Below, one piece after another: positions 7,191 through 13,929 of a stretch of 64,000 nt of DNA. Under the pieces are notes generated by a model. The model did no database searches. It was not told the origin of the DNA and was given only the letters and a program-made list of their open reading frames with translations. Each line of letters starts with the position of its first letter. Within the stretch, counting starts at the first letter, position 1. Location: assembly GCF_021590045.1 (NCBI RefSeq), contig NZ_CP062221.1, positions 3,410,001-3,474,000 of the forward strand. The letters run 5' to 3'. The DNA comes from Cellulomonas palmilytica (GTDB lineage Bacteria > Actinomycetota > Actinomycetes > Actinomycetales > Cellulomonadaceae). The translations under genes were made by a program, and so were the position numbers.

Positions 7191-8435
7191 ATGCTGCGGA
7201 CCGGGTTGCGCGTGGTACGTCGGGCACCGGGTGAGGTGCAGGTCGGCACCGACCCCCGCTGGGCCGTGCGGGTCGACGACCTGACACCCGACGAGGTGCG
7301 CGCGCTCGTCGCGCTGAGCCAGGGGGTCCCGCTCTCGCTGCTCGCCGCCGGCCTCGACCCGCGTCGCCTCGCGGACCTCGCTGCCCAGCTCGACGCGGCG
7401 GGCCTCACCGCGCCCGGCGGCACGCGTGCGCTCACGGGACCCGCCGGCGACGACGCTCGCGTGCTGTCCCTGCTCGACCCCGACGCCGCGGGGACGGCTC
7501 GCGTCGTGCGCCGCGCGCAGCGGACCGTGGGCGTCGTGGGGCTCGGGGCGACCGGCCTGGGCGTCGCGGTCACGCTCGCCGCCGCCGGGGTCGGACGCCT
7601 CCTGCTCGACGACGACCGCCCCGTGCGCTCGGGGGACGTCGGACCCGGCGGCTACCGGTTCCAGGACGTGGGGTACGCACGCGTGGCCGCCGCGGTCGGC
7701 GTCCTCGCCGCCGTCGCCCCCGCGACCGCCGCGGCGGCGGTGACCGGCGGCGTGTCGGCGCCCCCGGCCGCCGGCCCGACCGGCGCGGGGACCTGCACCG
7801 GCACCTGCACCGGGACAGAGGCGGACCTCGTCGTCGTCGTGAGCGACGACGTCGTCGAGCCCACGCTCGGCGCGCTGCTCCTCAACCGCGGGACGCCGCA
7901 CCTCAGCGTCGTGCTGCGCGAGGCGGACACGGTCGTCGGGCCGCTCGTCGTCCCCGGCGAGGGCCCGTGCCTGCGGTGCCTCGACCTGCACCGCACCGAC
8001 GTGGACCCCGGCTGGCCCGTCGTCGCGGCCGCGCTCGGCACGCGCGCGGCGCGGCCCGCCGCGACCGGCCGGCCCGGGACGCGCCTGCCCCCTCCGGAGC
8101 CGCCGGCGGTCGTGGCGGTCGCGTCCGGGACGGCCGCGGCCGCGGCCCTCGCGTTCCTCGACACGGGCGCGTCGGCGCTGGCGGGGACGACCGTCGAGAT
8201 CGGCCTGCCCGACGCGCTGCCCCGCAGACGCCGATGGGCGGTGCACCCGGCCTGCGGGTGCACCGCCCATCGGTGCGTGGTCGACGTCGCCACGTCGCGG
8301 GCCGCCCGGGAGGCTCCGGCCGACCTGTCGGTCGACGAACCTCCGGGCGGTCCCGCTGACGCGCGCGTCAGGCCGCCGGGTTCTTGCGCGGACGGCCTCG
8401 CCCACGCTTCGTCGGGACGACCACGCCGCCGATGA
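7191..8435 (+). CDS. ThiF/E1-like adenylyltransferase family protein
   Basis: 414 residues. The N-terminal about 100 residues form an actinobacteria-type accessory region. A ThiF/MoeB-like Rossmann domain then starts with VGVVGLGATGLG (about 113-124) and the acidic pair LLLDDDRPVRSGDVG, which would bind ATP and Mg. A CLRC knuckle and a later ACGC supply Cys ligands for the structural zinc of this family. The usual NLxRQ arginine motif is not evident, so the adenylation substrate cannot be named. The C-terminal 60 residues are low complexity, carry an 18-bp inverted repeat in the DNA and overlap the 3' end of the antisense whiB7 gene by 68 bases. The true end of the functional protein may be near the ACGC motif. 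Confidence 0.75.
   Translation: MLRTGLRVVRRAPGEVQVGTDPRWAVRVDDLTPDEVRALVALSQGVPLSLLAAGLDPRRLADLAAQLDAAGLTAPGGTRALTGPAGDDARVLSLLDPDAAGTARVVRRAQRTVGVVGLGATGLGVAVTLAAAGVGRLLLDDDRPVRSGDVGPGGYRFQDVGYARVAAAVGVLAAVAPATAAAAVTGGVSAPPAAGPTGAGTCTGTCTGTEADLVVVVSDDVVEPTLGALLLNRGTPHLSVVLREADTVVGPLVVPGEGPCLRCLDLHRTDVDPGWPVVAAALGTRAARPAATGRPGTRLPPPEPPAVVAVASGTAAAAALAFLDTGASALAGTTVEIGLPDALPRRRRWAVHPACGCTAHRCVVDVATSRAAREAPADLSVDEPPGGPADARVRPPGSCADGLAHASSGRPRRR
8231..8273. terminator. Perfect 18-bp inverted repeat (strong hairpin) in the 3' part of the ThiF-like gene
   Basis: CCGATGGGCGGTGCACCC at 8231-8248 pairs perfectly with 8256-8273 across a 7-base loop. It lies about 95 bases beyond the whiB7 stop on the minus strand, so it could end whiB7 transcription, and it could also stop plus-strand transcripts inside the ThiF-like frame. 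No U-run follows on either strand. Confidence 0.65.
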
Positions 8436-8700
8436 ACACCTCGCCGCCCCACACGCCCCACGGCTCCTCACGCTCGAGCGCGCCGGCGAGGCAGCCCGAC
8501 ATGATCGGGCACTCGCGGCAGAGCGCCTTCGCCTGCTCGACGCGAGCGGTCTGCTCGGCGAACCAGAGCTCGGGGTCGTGGTTGCGGCACGGGATGAGCC
8601 CTGCGACCAGCTGGTCGAAGGTGCCGTCGTCGGTGGTCGCGGTGCTGCCGGTGGGCCAGGGGCCTGATCCGCTGGTGTCGAGCAGCGTCGTGAGCCGCAC
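8368..8700 (-). CDS. whiB7: WhiB7-type iron-sulfur transcription factor
   Basis: 110 residues. The four WhiB cysteines that ligate a 4Fe-4S cluster are Cys38, Cys61, Cys64 and Cys70. The turn PWGVWGGE follows at about 80-87. The C-terminus carries an AT-hook (GRGRPRKN, about 100-107), the feature that separates WhiB7 from other WhiB proteins. The start is GTG 8700 with AGGAGG at 8705-8710. In mycobacteria and Streptomyces, WhiB7/WblC activates intrinsic multidrug-resistance genes when translation is inhibited and activates its own promoter with the primary sigma factor. The upstream region shows the matching promoter, leader ORF and attenuator. The gene sits next to uvrD2, as in mycobacteria. 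Confidence 0.95.
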   Translation of the reverse strand: MRLTTLLDTSGSGPWPTGSTATTDDGTFDQLVAGLIPCRNHDPELWFAEQTARVEQAKALCRECPIMSGCLAGALEREEPWGVWGGEVFIGGVVVPTKRGRGRPRKNPAA

Positions 8701-8789
8701 GATGTCCTCCTGGGGTCCTGCGGGTGAGCGGTGGTGGTTCGGCGTCCACGTCCCGACTCGCCCACCGGGATCACCGGGGGGGAAAGACG

Positions 8790-8822
8790 AAGGCCGCGGA
8801 GCCTGTGGGACTCCGCGGCCTT
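8790..8822 (-). terminator. Attenuator hairpin in the whiB7 leader
   Basis: AAGGCCGCGGAG at 8790-8801... and its perfect complement CTCCGCGGCCTT ending at 8822 form a 12-bp stem. On the whiB7 (minus) strand it is followed by TCGTCTTTCC, a pyrimidine-rich run. It lies about 20 bases beyond the stop codon of the upstream ORF and about 90 bases before whiB7. That is the position expected for a transcription attenuator controlled by translation of the leader. Confidence 0.75.
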
Positions 8823-8840
8823 GATGACCAGAGAACTGGT

Positions 8841-9038
8841 CTAGACCAACGAAGCCCTGAGGGGGTCGAGTGCCGTCCCGTAGACGGTCACGCGGTGACG
8901 GTTGATGGCCACGTCATCGGACGTACGCCACGCAGCAGGCACACCTCGCCCCTGGGAGCCGCCGAAGATGGGCGCGAGGAGGAGCGTCGGGAGCTGCATG
9001 CTCGACCGGTCGACCGGGGTGAACTGGATCTTCTTCAC
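8841..9038 (-). CDS. Predicted leader ORF (uORF) of whiB7, 65 codons
   Basis: GTG 9038 is preceded by GAGGAGG (about 9049-9055) at a spacing of 10 bases, and TAG lies at 8843-8841. The peptide begins VKKIQFTPVDRSSMQLP and contains LLLAPIFGG. I do not recognise a protein family. Its placement between a WhiB7-type promoter and a terminator-like hairpin argues for a regulatory leader whose translation decides whether the hairpin forms. The internal ATG at codon 14 has no Shine-Dalgarno. It could instead be a small real protein; the long stretch with no in-frame stop is not strong evidence in DNA this GC-rich. Confidence 0.55.
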   Translation of the reverse strand: MKKIQFTPVDRSSMQLPTLLLAPIFGGSQGRGVPAAWRTSDDVAINRHRVTVYGTALDPLRASLV

Positions 9039-9120
9039 CGCTTGCCCACCTCCTCTCTCGACTCTGACCGCACTGTCGCGACGACTGCCGCGACACAGGT
9101 CTGCTACCAGGACGGGCTCC

Positions 9121-9160
9121 ACCCTAGGCGCGCTCGCGCGGGGCGGACAACAGAATTAAC
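9121..9160 (-). promoter_or_regulatory. WhiB7-type promoter of whiB7
   Basis: On the minus strand: an AT-rich block GTTAATTCT (9160-9152) lies directly upstream of a -35 element TTGTCC (9150-9145). An 18-base spacer follows, then a -10 element TAGGGT (9126-9121). An AT-rich tract abutting the -35 is the hallmark of WhiB7-activated promoters, because the AT-hook contacts it. It is the only clearly AT-rich stretch in this neighbourhood. Confidence 0.8.
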
Positions 9161-9264
9161 GAACGAGTTTGAAAGAGTTCGCGACGCGGTCCGAAATGCC
9201 GCTTCGGCAGTGCCGTCCAGCCCCTGAGCGGGCCCCTCACGGCAGGTTTCCCCGCCTGCGGAGG

Positions 9265-11280
9265 TCAGGCGTGGACCGACCGCGCGAGCACCGCGAGCAC
9301 GTCGTCGCCGACCGTCGCGAGCGTCTGCGCACCGATGCCCGGCACGAGCGCGAGCTCCTCGCGCGACGACGGCCGTCGCGCCGCGAGCGTGTGCAGCGCG
9401 TGCGTCGCGAGCACTCGGCCCGGGCTCACCCCGAGGTCACGCGCACGCTCGTCGCGCCACCGCGTGAGCGCCGCGAGCACGGCCGACGCCCGCGGGTCGT
9501 CGTCGCCGGGCGCCTGGCCGGCACCCGGGCGACGCGTCGACCCCGACGCCCCCGGCCACAGCGCGTCCAGGAACCGCGACGGTCGTCTCGAGGCGCGCCC
9601 GCCGGGCAGCCGCGAGCGCGCGTACGACAGCTGCAGGTGCTCGCGGGCACGCGTCACGCCCACGTACAGCAGCCGGCGCTCCTCCTCGATCGCCTCGGGC
9701 GTCTCGGCGAGGGACGTCGGCAGCAGCCCGTCGCTCAGCCCCGCGAGGAACACCGCGTCCCACTCGAGACCCTTCGCGGCGTGCAGCGACGCGAGCGTCA
9801 CGCCCTGCACGGTCGGCGCGTGCTGCGCCGCGGCGCGTTCGTCGAGCTCCGCCACCAGGTCCGCGACGCTCGCGTGCCGCCCCTCGCTCGTCGCGCGCGC
9901 CTCGACCTCGTCCGCGAGCCGGGCGAGCGCGTCGAGCGCCTCCCAGCGGTCGCGGGCCGCGCCGCGGGTCGTCGGCGCCTGCTCCGTCCAGCCCGCGTTG
10001 CGCAGCAGGTCGCGCGCGGCCTGACCGAGCGGGACGTCCGGGTCCGCCGCGCGCGCACCGCCGCGCAGGAAGACCAGCGCCTCGCGCACGTCCCGCCGCG
10101 CGAAGAACCGCTCGCCCCCGCGCACCTGGTACGCGACGCCCGCGCTCGCGAGCGCCTCCTCGAACGCCTCGGCCTGCGCGTTCGTCCGGTACAGCACCGC
10201 GATCTGCGACGCCGGCACGCCGTCCGCCACGAGCCGCGCCGCGGCCGCCGCGATGCCCGCGGCCTCCGCCTCGTCGTCCGCGTACGCCGCCCATCGCACC
10301 GCGGGACCGTCGGGGCGCTGCGCGCGCAGCTCGAGCGGCGCGGGCGCCGACGCGCCCGTGCCCCGGCCCGCGTGCGCGATGACCCGGTTGGCGAGCTCGA
10401 CCACCTGCGGCGTCGAGCGGTAGTCGCGCACGAGCCGGACGACCTGCGCACCCGGGTGGGCGCGCGCGAACGTCAGCAGGTGGTGCGGCGTCGCGCCCGC
10501 GAACGAGTAGATGGTCTGCGACGGGTCGCCGACCACGCACAGCTCGTCGCGGCCGCCGAGCCACTGGTCCAGCAGGTACTGCTGCAGAGGGCTGACGTCC
10601 TGGTACTCGTCGACGACGAAGTGCCGGTACTGCCCGCGCACCTCGCGGCCCACGTCCGGGCGCTCGGCGAGCATCGCCGCGAGCAGCAGCAGCACGTCCT
10701 CGAAGTCGATGACCCCACGCTCGTCCTTGACCTGCTCGTACGCCGTCATCAGGCGCGCGACCGCCGCCGCGTCGTGCCCGCCCGGCACCACCCGGTCGAC
10801 CGCGGCGACCGCGACCGCGTACTCGTCGGGCACCACCAGGCTGACCTTCGCCCACTCGACCTCGGCCGCGAGGTCGCGCACGCCGGTGCGGTCCGCGGGC
10901 AGTCCCACCCTGCGGGCGGCCTCCGCGACGAGCTGCGCCTTCGCCTCCGCGATGCGCGGCGGGGCGCCGCCGACGACCTTGGGCCAGAAGTACGTGAGCT
11001 GCCGCAGCGCCGCGGCGTGGAACGTGCGCGCCTGCACGCCCGAGGCGCCCAGCTCGCGCAGCCGCGTGCGCATCTCACCCGCGGCGCGGGCCGTGAACGT
11101 CACCGCGAGCACGTGGTCCGCGCGGAACACCCCCGTGCGGATGCCGTACGCGATGCGGTGCGTGATCGCGCGCGTCTTGCCCGTCCCCGCACCCGCGAGC
11201 ACGCACACCGGGCCGCGCAGCGCGGTCGCGACGGCACGCTGCTCGGGGTCGAGCGCAGCCAGCAGGTCGTCGGGAGACAT
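9265..11280 (-). CDS. uvrD2: ATP-dependent DNA helicase UvrD2 (superfamily 1, with HRDC domain)
   Basis: 671 residues from ATG 11280. Superfamily 1A helicase motifs are visible: a Q-motif region (LDPEQRAVA), Walker A AGAGTGKT at 29-36, TFTARAAGEM (motif Ia), VVDEYQDVS (motif II), GDPSQTIYSF (motif III), VRDYRSTP (motif IV) and VTLASLHAAKGLEWDAVF (motif V). A C-terminal HRDC domain occupies about the last 85 residues. Mycobacterial UvrD2 joins the helicase to the HRDC domain through a tetracysteine module, and no cysteines appear in that position here. UvrD2 unwinds DNA with 3'-5' polarity and is linked to genome maintenance. An 18-residue N-terminal extension is possible in frame but has no start signal. 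Confidence 0.95.
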   Translation of the reverse strand: MSPDDLLAALDPEQRAVATALRGPVCVLAGAGTGKTRAITHRIAYGIRTGVFRADHVLAVTFTARAAGEMRTRLRELGASGVQARTFHAAALRQLTYFWPKVVGGAPPRIAEAKAQLVAEAARRVGLPADRTGVRDLAAEVEWAKVSLVVPDEYAVAVAAVDRVVPGGHDAAAVARLMTAYEQVKDERGVIDFEDVLLLLAAMLAERPDVGREVRGQYRHFVVDEYQDVSPLQQYLLDQWLGGRDELCVVGDPSQTIYSFAGATPHHLLTFARAHPGAQVVRLVRDYRSTPQVVELANRVIAHAGRGTGASAPAPLELRAQRPDGPAVRWAAYADDEAEAAGIAAAAARLVADGVPASQIAVLYRTNAQAEAFEEALASAGVAYQVRGGERFFARRDVREALVFLRGGARAADPDVPLGQAARDLLRNAGWTEQAPTTRGAARDRWEALDALARLADEVEARATSEGRHASVADLVAELDERAAAQHAPTVQGVTLASLHAAKGLEWDAVFLAGLSDGLLPTSLAETPEAIEEERRLLYVGVTRAREHLQLSYARSRLPGGRASRRPSRFLDALWPGASGSTRRPGAGQAPGDDDPRASAVLAALTRWRDERARDLGVSPGRVLATHALHTLAARRPSSREELALVPGIGAQTLATVGDDVLAVLARSVHA

Positions 11281-11464
11281 CGCCGGACAGTCTCTCAGGC
11301 CCTGCCGACACCGCGGGCGGGCCGTGCACACCACCCGTCGCTCGCGACGTGACGGATCCGACCCCTCGACCCGGAATCACCGCGGACTCGTCGTGGTTGG
11401 CAGTGTCGGACCTGGCAGTCGGACCTGCCGGACCTGCTGGCACCCCACGAGAACGCGAGGACCG

Positions 11465-11725
11465 ATGAGCACGCAGACCCTCCCCGAGCCCGGCACCATC
11501 ACGATGTACTCCACGACGTGGTGCGGGTACTGCCGCCGCCTCAAGACGCAGCTGGACTCGGTCGGGATCGGCTACACCGAGGTCGACATCGAGGAGCACC
11601 CCGACGCCGCCGAGCTCGTCGCGTCGCTCAACGGCGGCAACCAGACCGTCCCGACGGTCGTGTTCCCCGACGGCTCGGCCGCGACCAACCCGTCCCTCGT
11701 CGAGGTCCGCAGCCGGCTCTCCTGA
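11465..11725 (+). CDS. mrx1: Mycoredoxin (glutaredoxin-fold, mycothiol-dependent)
   Basis: 86 residues from ATG 11465, a standard glutaredoxin length. The active site is Cys20-Gly-Tyr-Cys23 (TTWCGYC), followed by IGYTEVDIEEHPDAAELV and the cis-Pro loop QTVPTVVFPDG, all characteristic of the actinobacterial mycoredoxin-1 family. It reduces mixed disulfides between proteins and mycothiol in the cytosol. The gene is convergent with nudC and divergent from uvrD2, the same small cluster seen in mycobacteria (Rv3198A). Confidence 0.95.
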   Translation: MSTQTLPEPGTITMYSTTWCGYCRRLKTQLDSVGIGYTEVDIEEHPDAAELVASLNGGNQTVPTVVFPDGSAATNPSLVEVRSRLS

Positions 11726-11749
11726 GCCGCCGCCCGCCCCGCCGGCGGC
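11726..11749. terminator. Possible weak terminator between mycoredoxin gene and nudC
   Basis: GCCGCCG at 11726-11732 pairs with CGGCGGC at 11743-11749 across a 10-base loop, starting at the mycoredoxin stop codon. The stem is short and has no U-run. It could serve both convergent genes but may be a chance palindrome in GC-rich DNA. Confidence 0.35.
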
Positions 11750-11754
11750 GCAGC

Positions 11755-12774
11755 TCAGCGCGCCGCCGGCTGCGGCAGCGGGCCGCCGAACCAGTCCTCG
11801 ACGAGCGCCCGCGCGATCGACGAGCGCGTCGGCGGCACGACGTCGCCTGCGACGACCGCACGCGCGAGCTCGTCGCGCGTGAACCACGCGGCGTGCTCCA
11901 CCTCGACCGCGTCGACCTCGACGTCGGTCGTCAGCGCGCGCGCCACGAACGCGACCATGAGCGACGCCGGGAACGGCCACGGCTGGCTGCCGGCGTAGGT
12001 GACGTCGCCGACGACGACGTGCGTCTCCTCCGCGACCTCGCGCCGCACCGCGTGCTCGAGCGACTCCCCCGGCTCGACGAAGCCCGCCAACGTCGACCAG
12101 CGCCCCGCCGGCCACGCGGCGGCGTGCGCGAGCAGCAGGCGGTCGGCCTCGTCGACCACCGCCATGATCACCGCGGGGTCCGTGCGCGGGTAGTGCTCCG
12201 AGCCGTCGACGGTGCACGTGCGGACCCACCCCGCCTGCGTCACCCGCGTCGCCGCGCCGCAGCGCGGGCACCGTGGGTGCCGCTCGTGCCACGCGTCGAG
12301 CGCCACAGCCGTCGCGACCAGGCCCGCGTCGCGCGCGTCGAGGTGCGCGCCGACCTCACGCAGCGACGCCCAGCGCACCGCGTCCTCGTCGGCCACGTCC
12401 CGTGTCGGGGCGACGGGCGGGGCGGACGACGACGCGGGCGCGTGCACGTCACGGTCCGCCGCCGAGCCACGGCGCGGGAGATCGGCGAGGTCGTCGGGAC
12501 CGCCCGGTGAGCGCCGCGCCACGTACGCGCCGTCGTCGTCGGCCCCGAGCAGGAGCCACGGGTCCTCGCCGCCGTCACCCGGGGACTCCTTGCTCGCCCG
12601 CTCCACCGTGGTCAGGACGAGCGCGCCGCGCGCGTCGACCGGCACGCGGCCGTCCCGCAGCAGCACGACGCGCGTCGTCGGATCGGCGAGCACACGCGCC
12701 TCCTCGTCGACGGTGCGCAGGTGCGCGGCGCGGTCCACGACCGCACGGGACAGGGGCAGCTCGTCGGACCTCAC
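11755..12774 (-). CDS. nudC: NADH pyrophosphatase / NAD(+) diphosphatase NudC
   Basis: 339 residues. An N-terminal NudC-specific domain leads to a zinc ribbon starting CPRCG at about 168. The catalytic Nudix box GFVEPGESLEHAVRREVAEE follows (about 228-247), and then SQPWPFPASLM, the signature that separates NudC from other Nudix hydrolases. NudC cleaves NADH/NAD to NMN(H) and AMP and can remove NAD caps from RNA. The second half of the zinc ribbon reads CTVDG, so the fourth cysteine of the E. coli enzyme is replaced by Asp. GTG 12774 is the likely start but its ribosome binding site is weak. Confidence 0.92.
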   Translation of the reverse strand: MRSDELPLSRAVVDRAAHLRTVDEEARVLADPTTRVVLLRDGRVPVDARGALVLTTVERASKESPGDGGEDPWLLLGADDDGAYVARRSPGGPDDLADLPRRGSAADRDVHAPASSSAPPVAPTRDVADEDAVRWASLREVGAHLDARDAGLVATAVALDAWHERHPRCPRCGAATRVTQAGWVRTCTVDGSEHYPRTDPAVIMAVVDEADRLLLAHAAAWPAGRWSTLAGFVEPGESLEHAVRREVAEETHVVVGDVTYAGSQPWPFPASLMVAFVARALTTDVEVDAVEVEHAAWFTRDELARAVVAGDVVPPTRSSIARALVEDWFGGPLPQPAAR

Positions 12775-12923
12775 GGGCGCCACCGTACGCGGCGACGACG
12801 AGCACGCCGCGCCCGGTCCGCGACCCGCACGCGCGCCGCGCCGACCAGGCGGGACGGGACGAATGGGACGGACACGCCGGGGGCCTGGCGCCCGCCCGGC
12901 GCGTGCACGCCTACTCTGGGCCC

Positions 12924-13907
12924 GTGCCTCGATCCCCGCTCGCCCTCGCCGCACTGGCCACCGTGGCCGTGCCGGGTCTGGACGCCTACGACGTGCGGCG
13001 GCCCGCGCACCCCGGCACCGACTTCGACATCGCGGTCGTCGTGGACGCCGCCCGCCGGCGCTGGGTGGTGCGCGCACCCGTGCACCCGGCCGCGGGCGCG
13101 GCCCTCGAGGCCGAGGTCGAGCTGCTCGCCGGCCTCGACGCGTTCTGCACCGACGGCACCCTGCCGTTCGCCGTCCCCGCGCCCGTCGGGTTCGCGCACC
13201 TGCCCGAGGGCGGCCGCGCCGCGGTGCACGAGGAGATCCCCGGTCGCGCCCTCGACGTCGCCGAGCTCGAGCCCGGGCCCGGGCTGGGCGCGTCGCTCGG
13301 CCGCGCCATCGCCGCCGTCCACGAGCTCCCGACGAGCGTCGTCGAGAACGCCGGTCTGCCCGTGTACGACGCGGGTGCCTACCGGGCGCGCCGCCAGGCG
13401 GAGGTCGACGAGGCCGCCGCGACCGGCAAGGTCCCGCCCACGCTGCTGCGGCGCTGGGAGGAGCGGCTCGAGGACGTCGCCCTGTGGCGCTTCGTGCCGA
13501 CCGTCGTGCACGGCGACCTGACGAACGAGCGCATCCTCGTCCGCGACGGCGCCGTGAGCGGCATCCTGCACTGGGGTGACGCGAGCGTCGCCGACCCGGC
13601 CGACGACCTGTCGTGGCTGCTGGTCGCGGCACCGCCGGACGCGGCCGACTCGATCATGGAGGCGTACCAGCTGCGCCGCACCGAGCTCATCGACCCGCAC
13701 CTGACCGATCGCGCGCTGCTCGCGGGTGAGCTCGCGCTCGCGCGCTGGCTGCTGTACGGCGTGCGTTCGGGCAACGCGGACGTCGTCGCCGACGCGGTCG
13801 CCATGCTCGAGGACCTCGACGAGCACACCCGCACCTCGCCGACCGGCGAGGCCTGGGGCTCCGACGTGCCGACCGCCCCGGTCGCCGCGGTCTCGTCGTA
13901 CGCCTGA
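12924..13907 (+). CDS. Macrolide/aminoglycoside phosphotransferase-like protein with degenerate active site
   Basis: 327 residues from GTG 12924. The fold is that of APH-type small-molecule kinases, with VVHGDLTNERILV (His196, Asp198) as the catalytic loop and GILHWGDASVADPADDLSWL as the metal-binding loop. The usual Asn five residues after the catalytic Asp is Arg203, and the Asp normally found in the I-D-W position is His216. The enzyme may therefore be inactive or use metal differently. This gene occurs beside AdnAB-type helicase genes in related genomes as I remember them, which suggests a housekeeping rather than acquired resistance role. No substrate can be assigned. Confidence 0.75.
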   Translation: MPRSPLALAALATVAVPGLDAYDVRRPAHPGTDFDIAVVVDAARRRWVVRAPVHPAAGAALEAEVELLAGLDAFCTDGTLPFAVPAPVGFAHLPEGGRAAVHEEIPGRALDVAELEPGPGLGASLGRAIAAVHELPTSVVENAGLPVYDAGAYRARRQAEVDEAAATGKVPPTLLRRWEERLEDVALWRFVPTVVHGDLTNERILVRDGAVSGILHWGDASVADPADDLSWLLVAAPPDAADSIMEAYQLRRTELIDPHLTDRALLAGELALARWLLYGVRSGNADVVADAVAMLEDLDEHTRTSPTGEAWGSDVPTAPVAAVSSYA

Positions 13908-13929
13908 CCGCGCGCTCGCCCGGCCCGCG

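Noticed and set aside
8841..9124. Longer version of the whiB7 leader ORF starting at GTG near 9124
   Set aside because: That start overlaps the -10 hexamer of the whiB7 promoter. The GTG at 9038 has a proper ribosome binding site.
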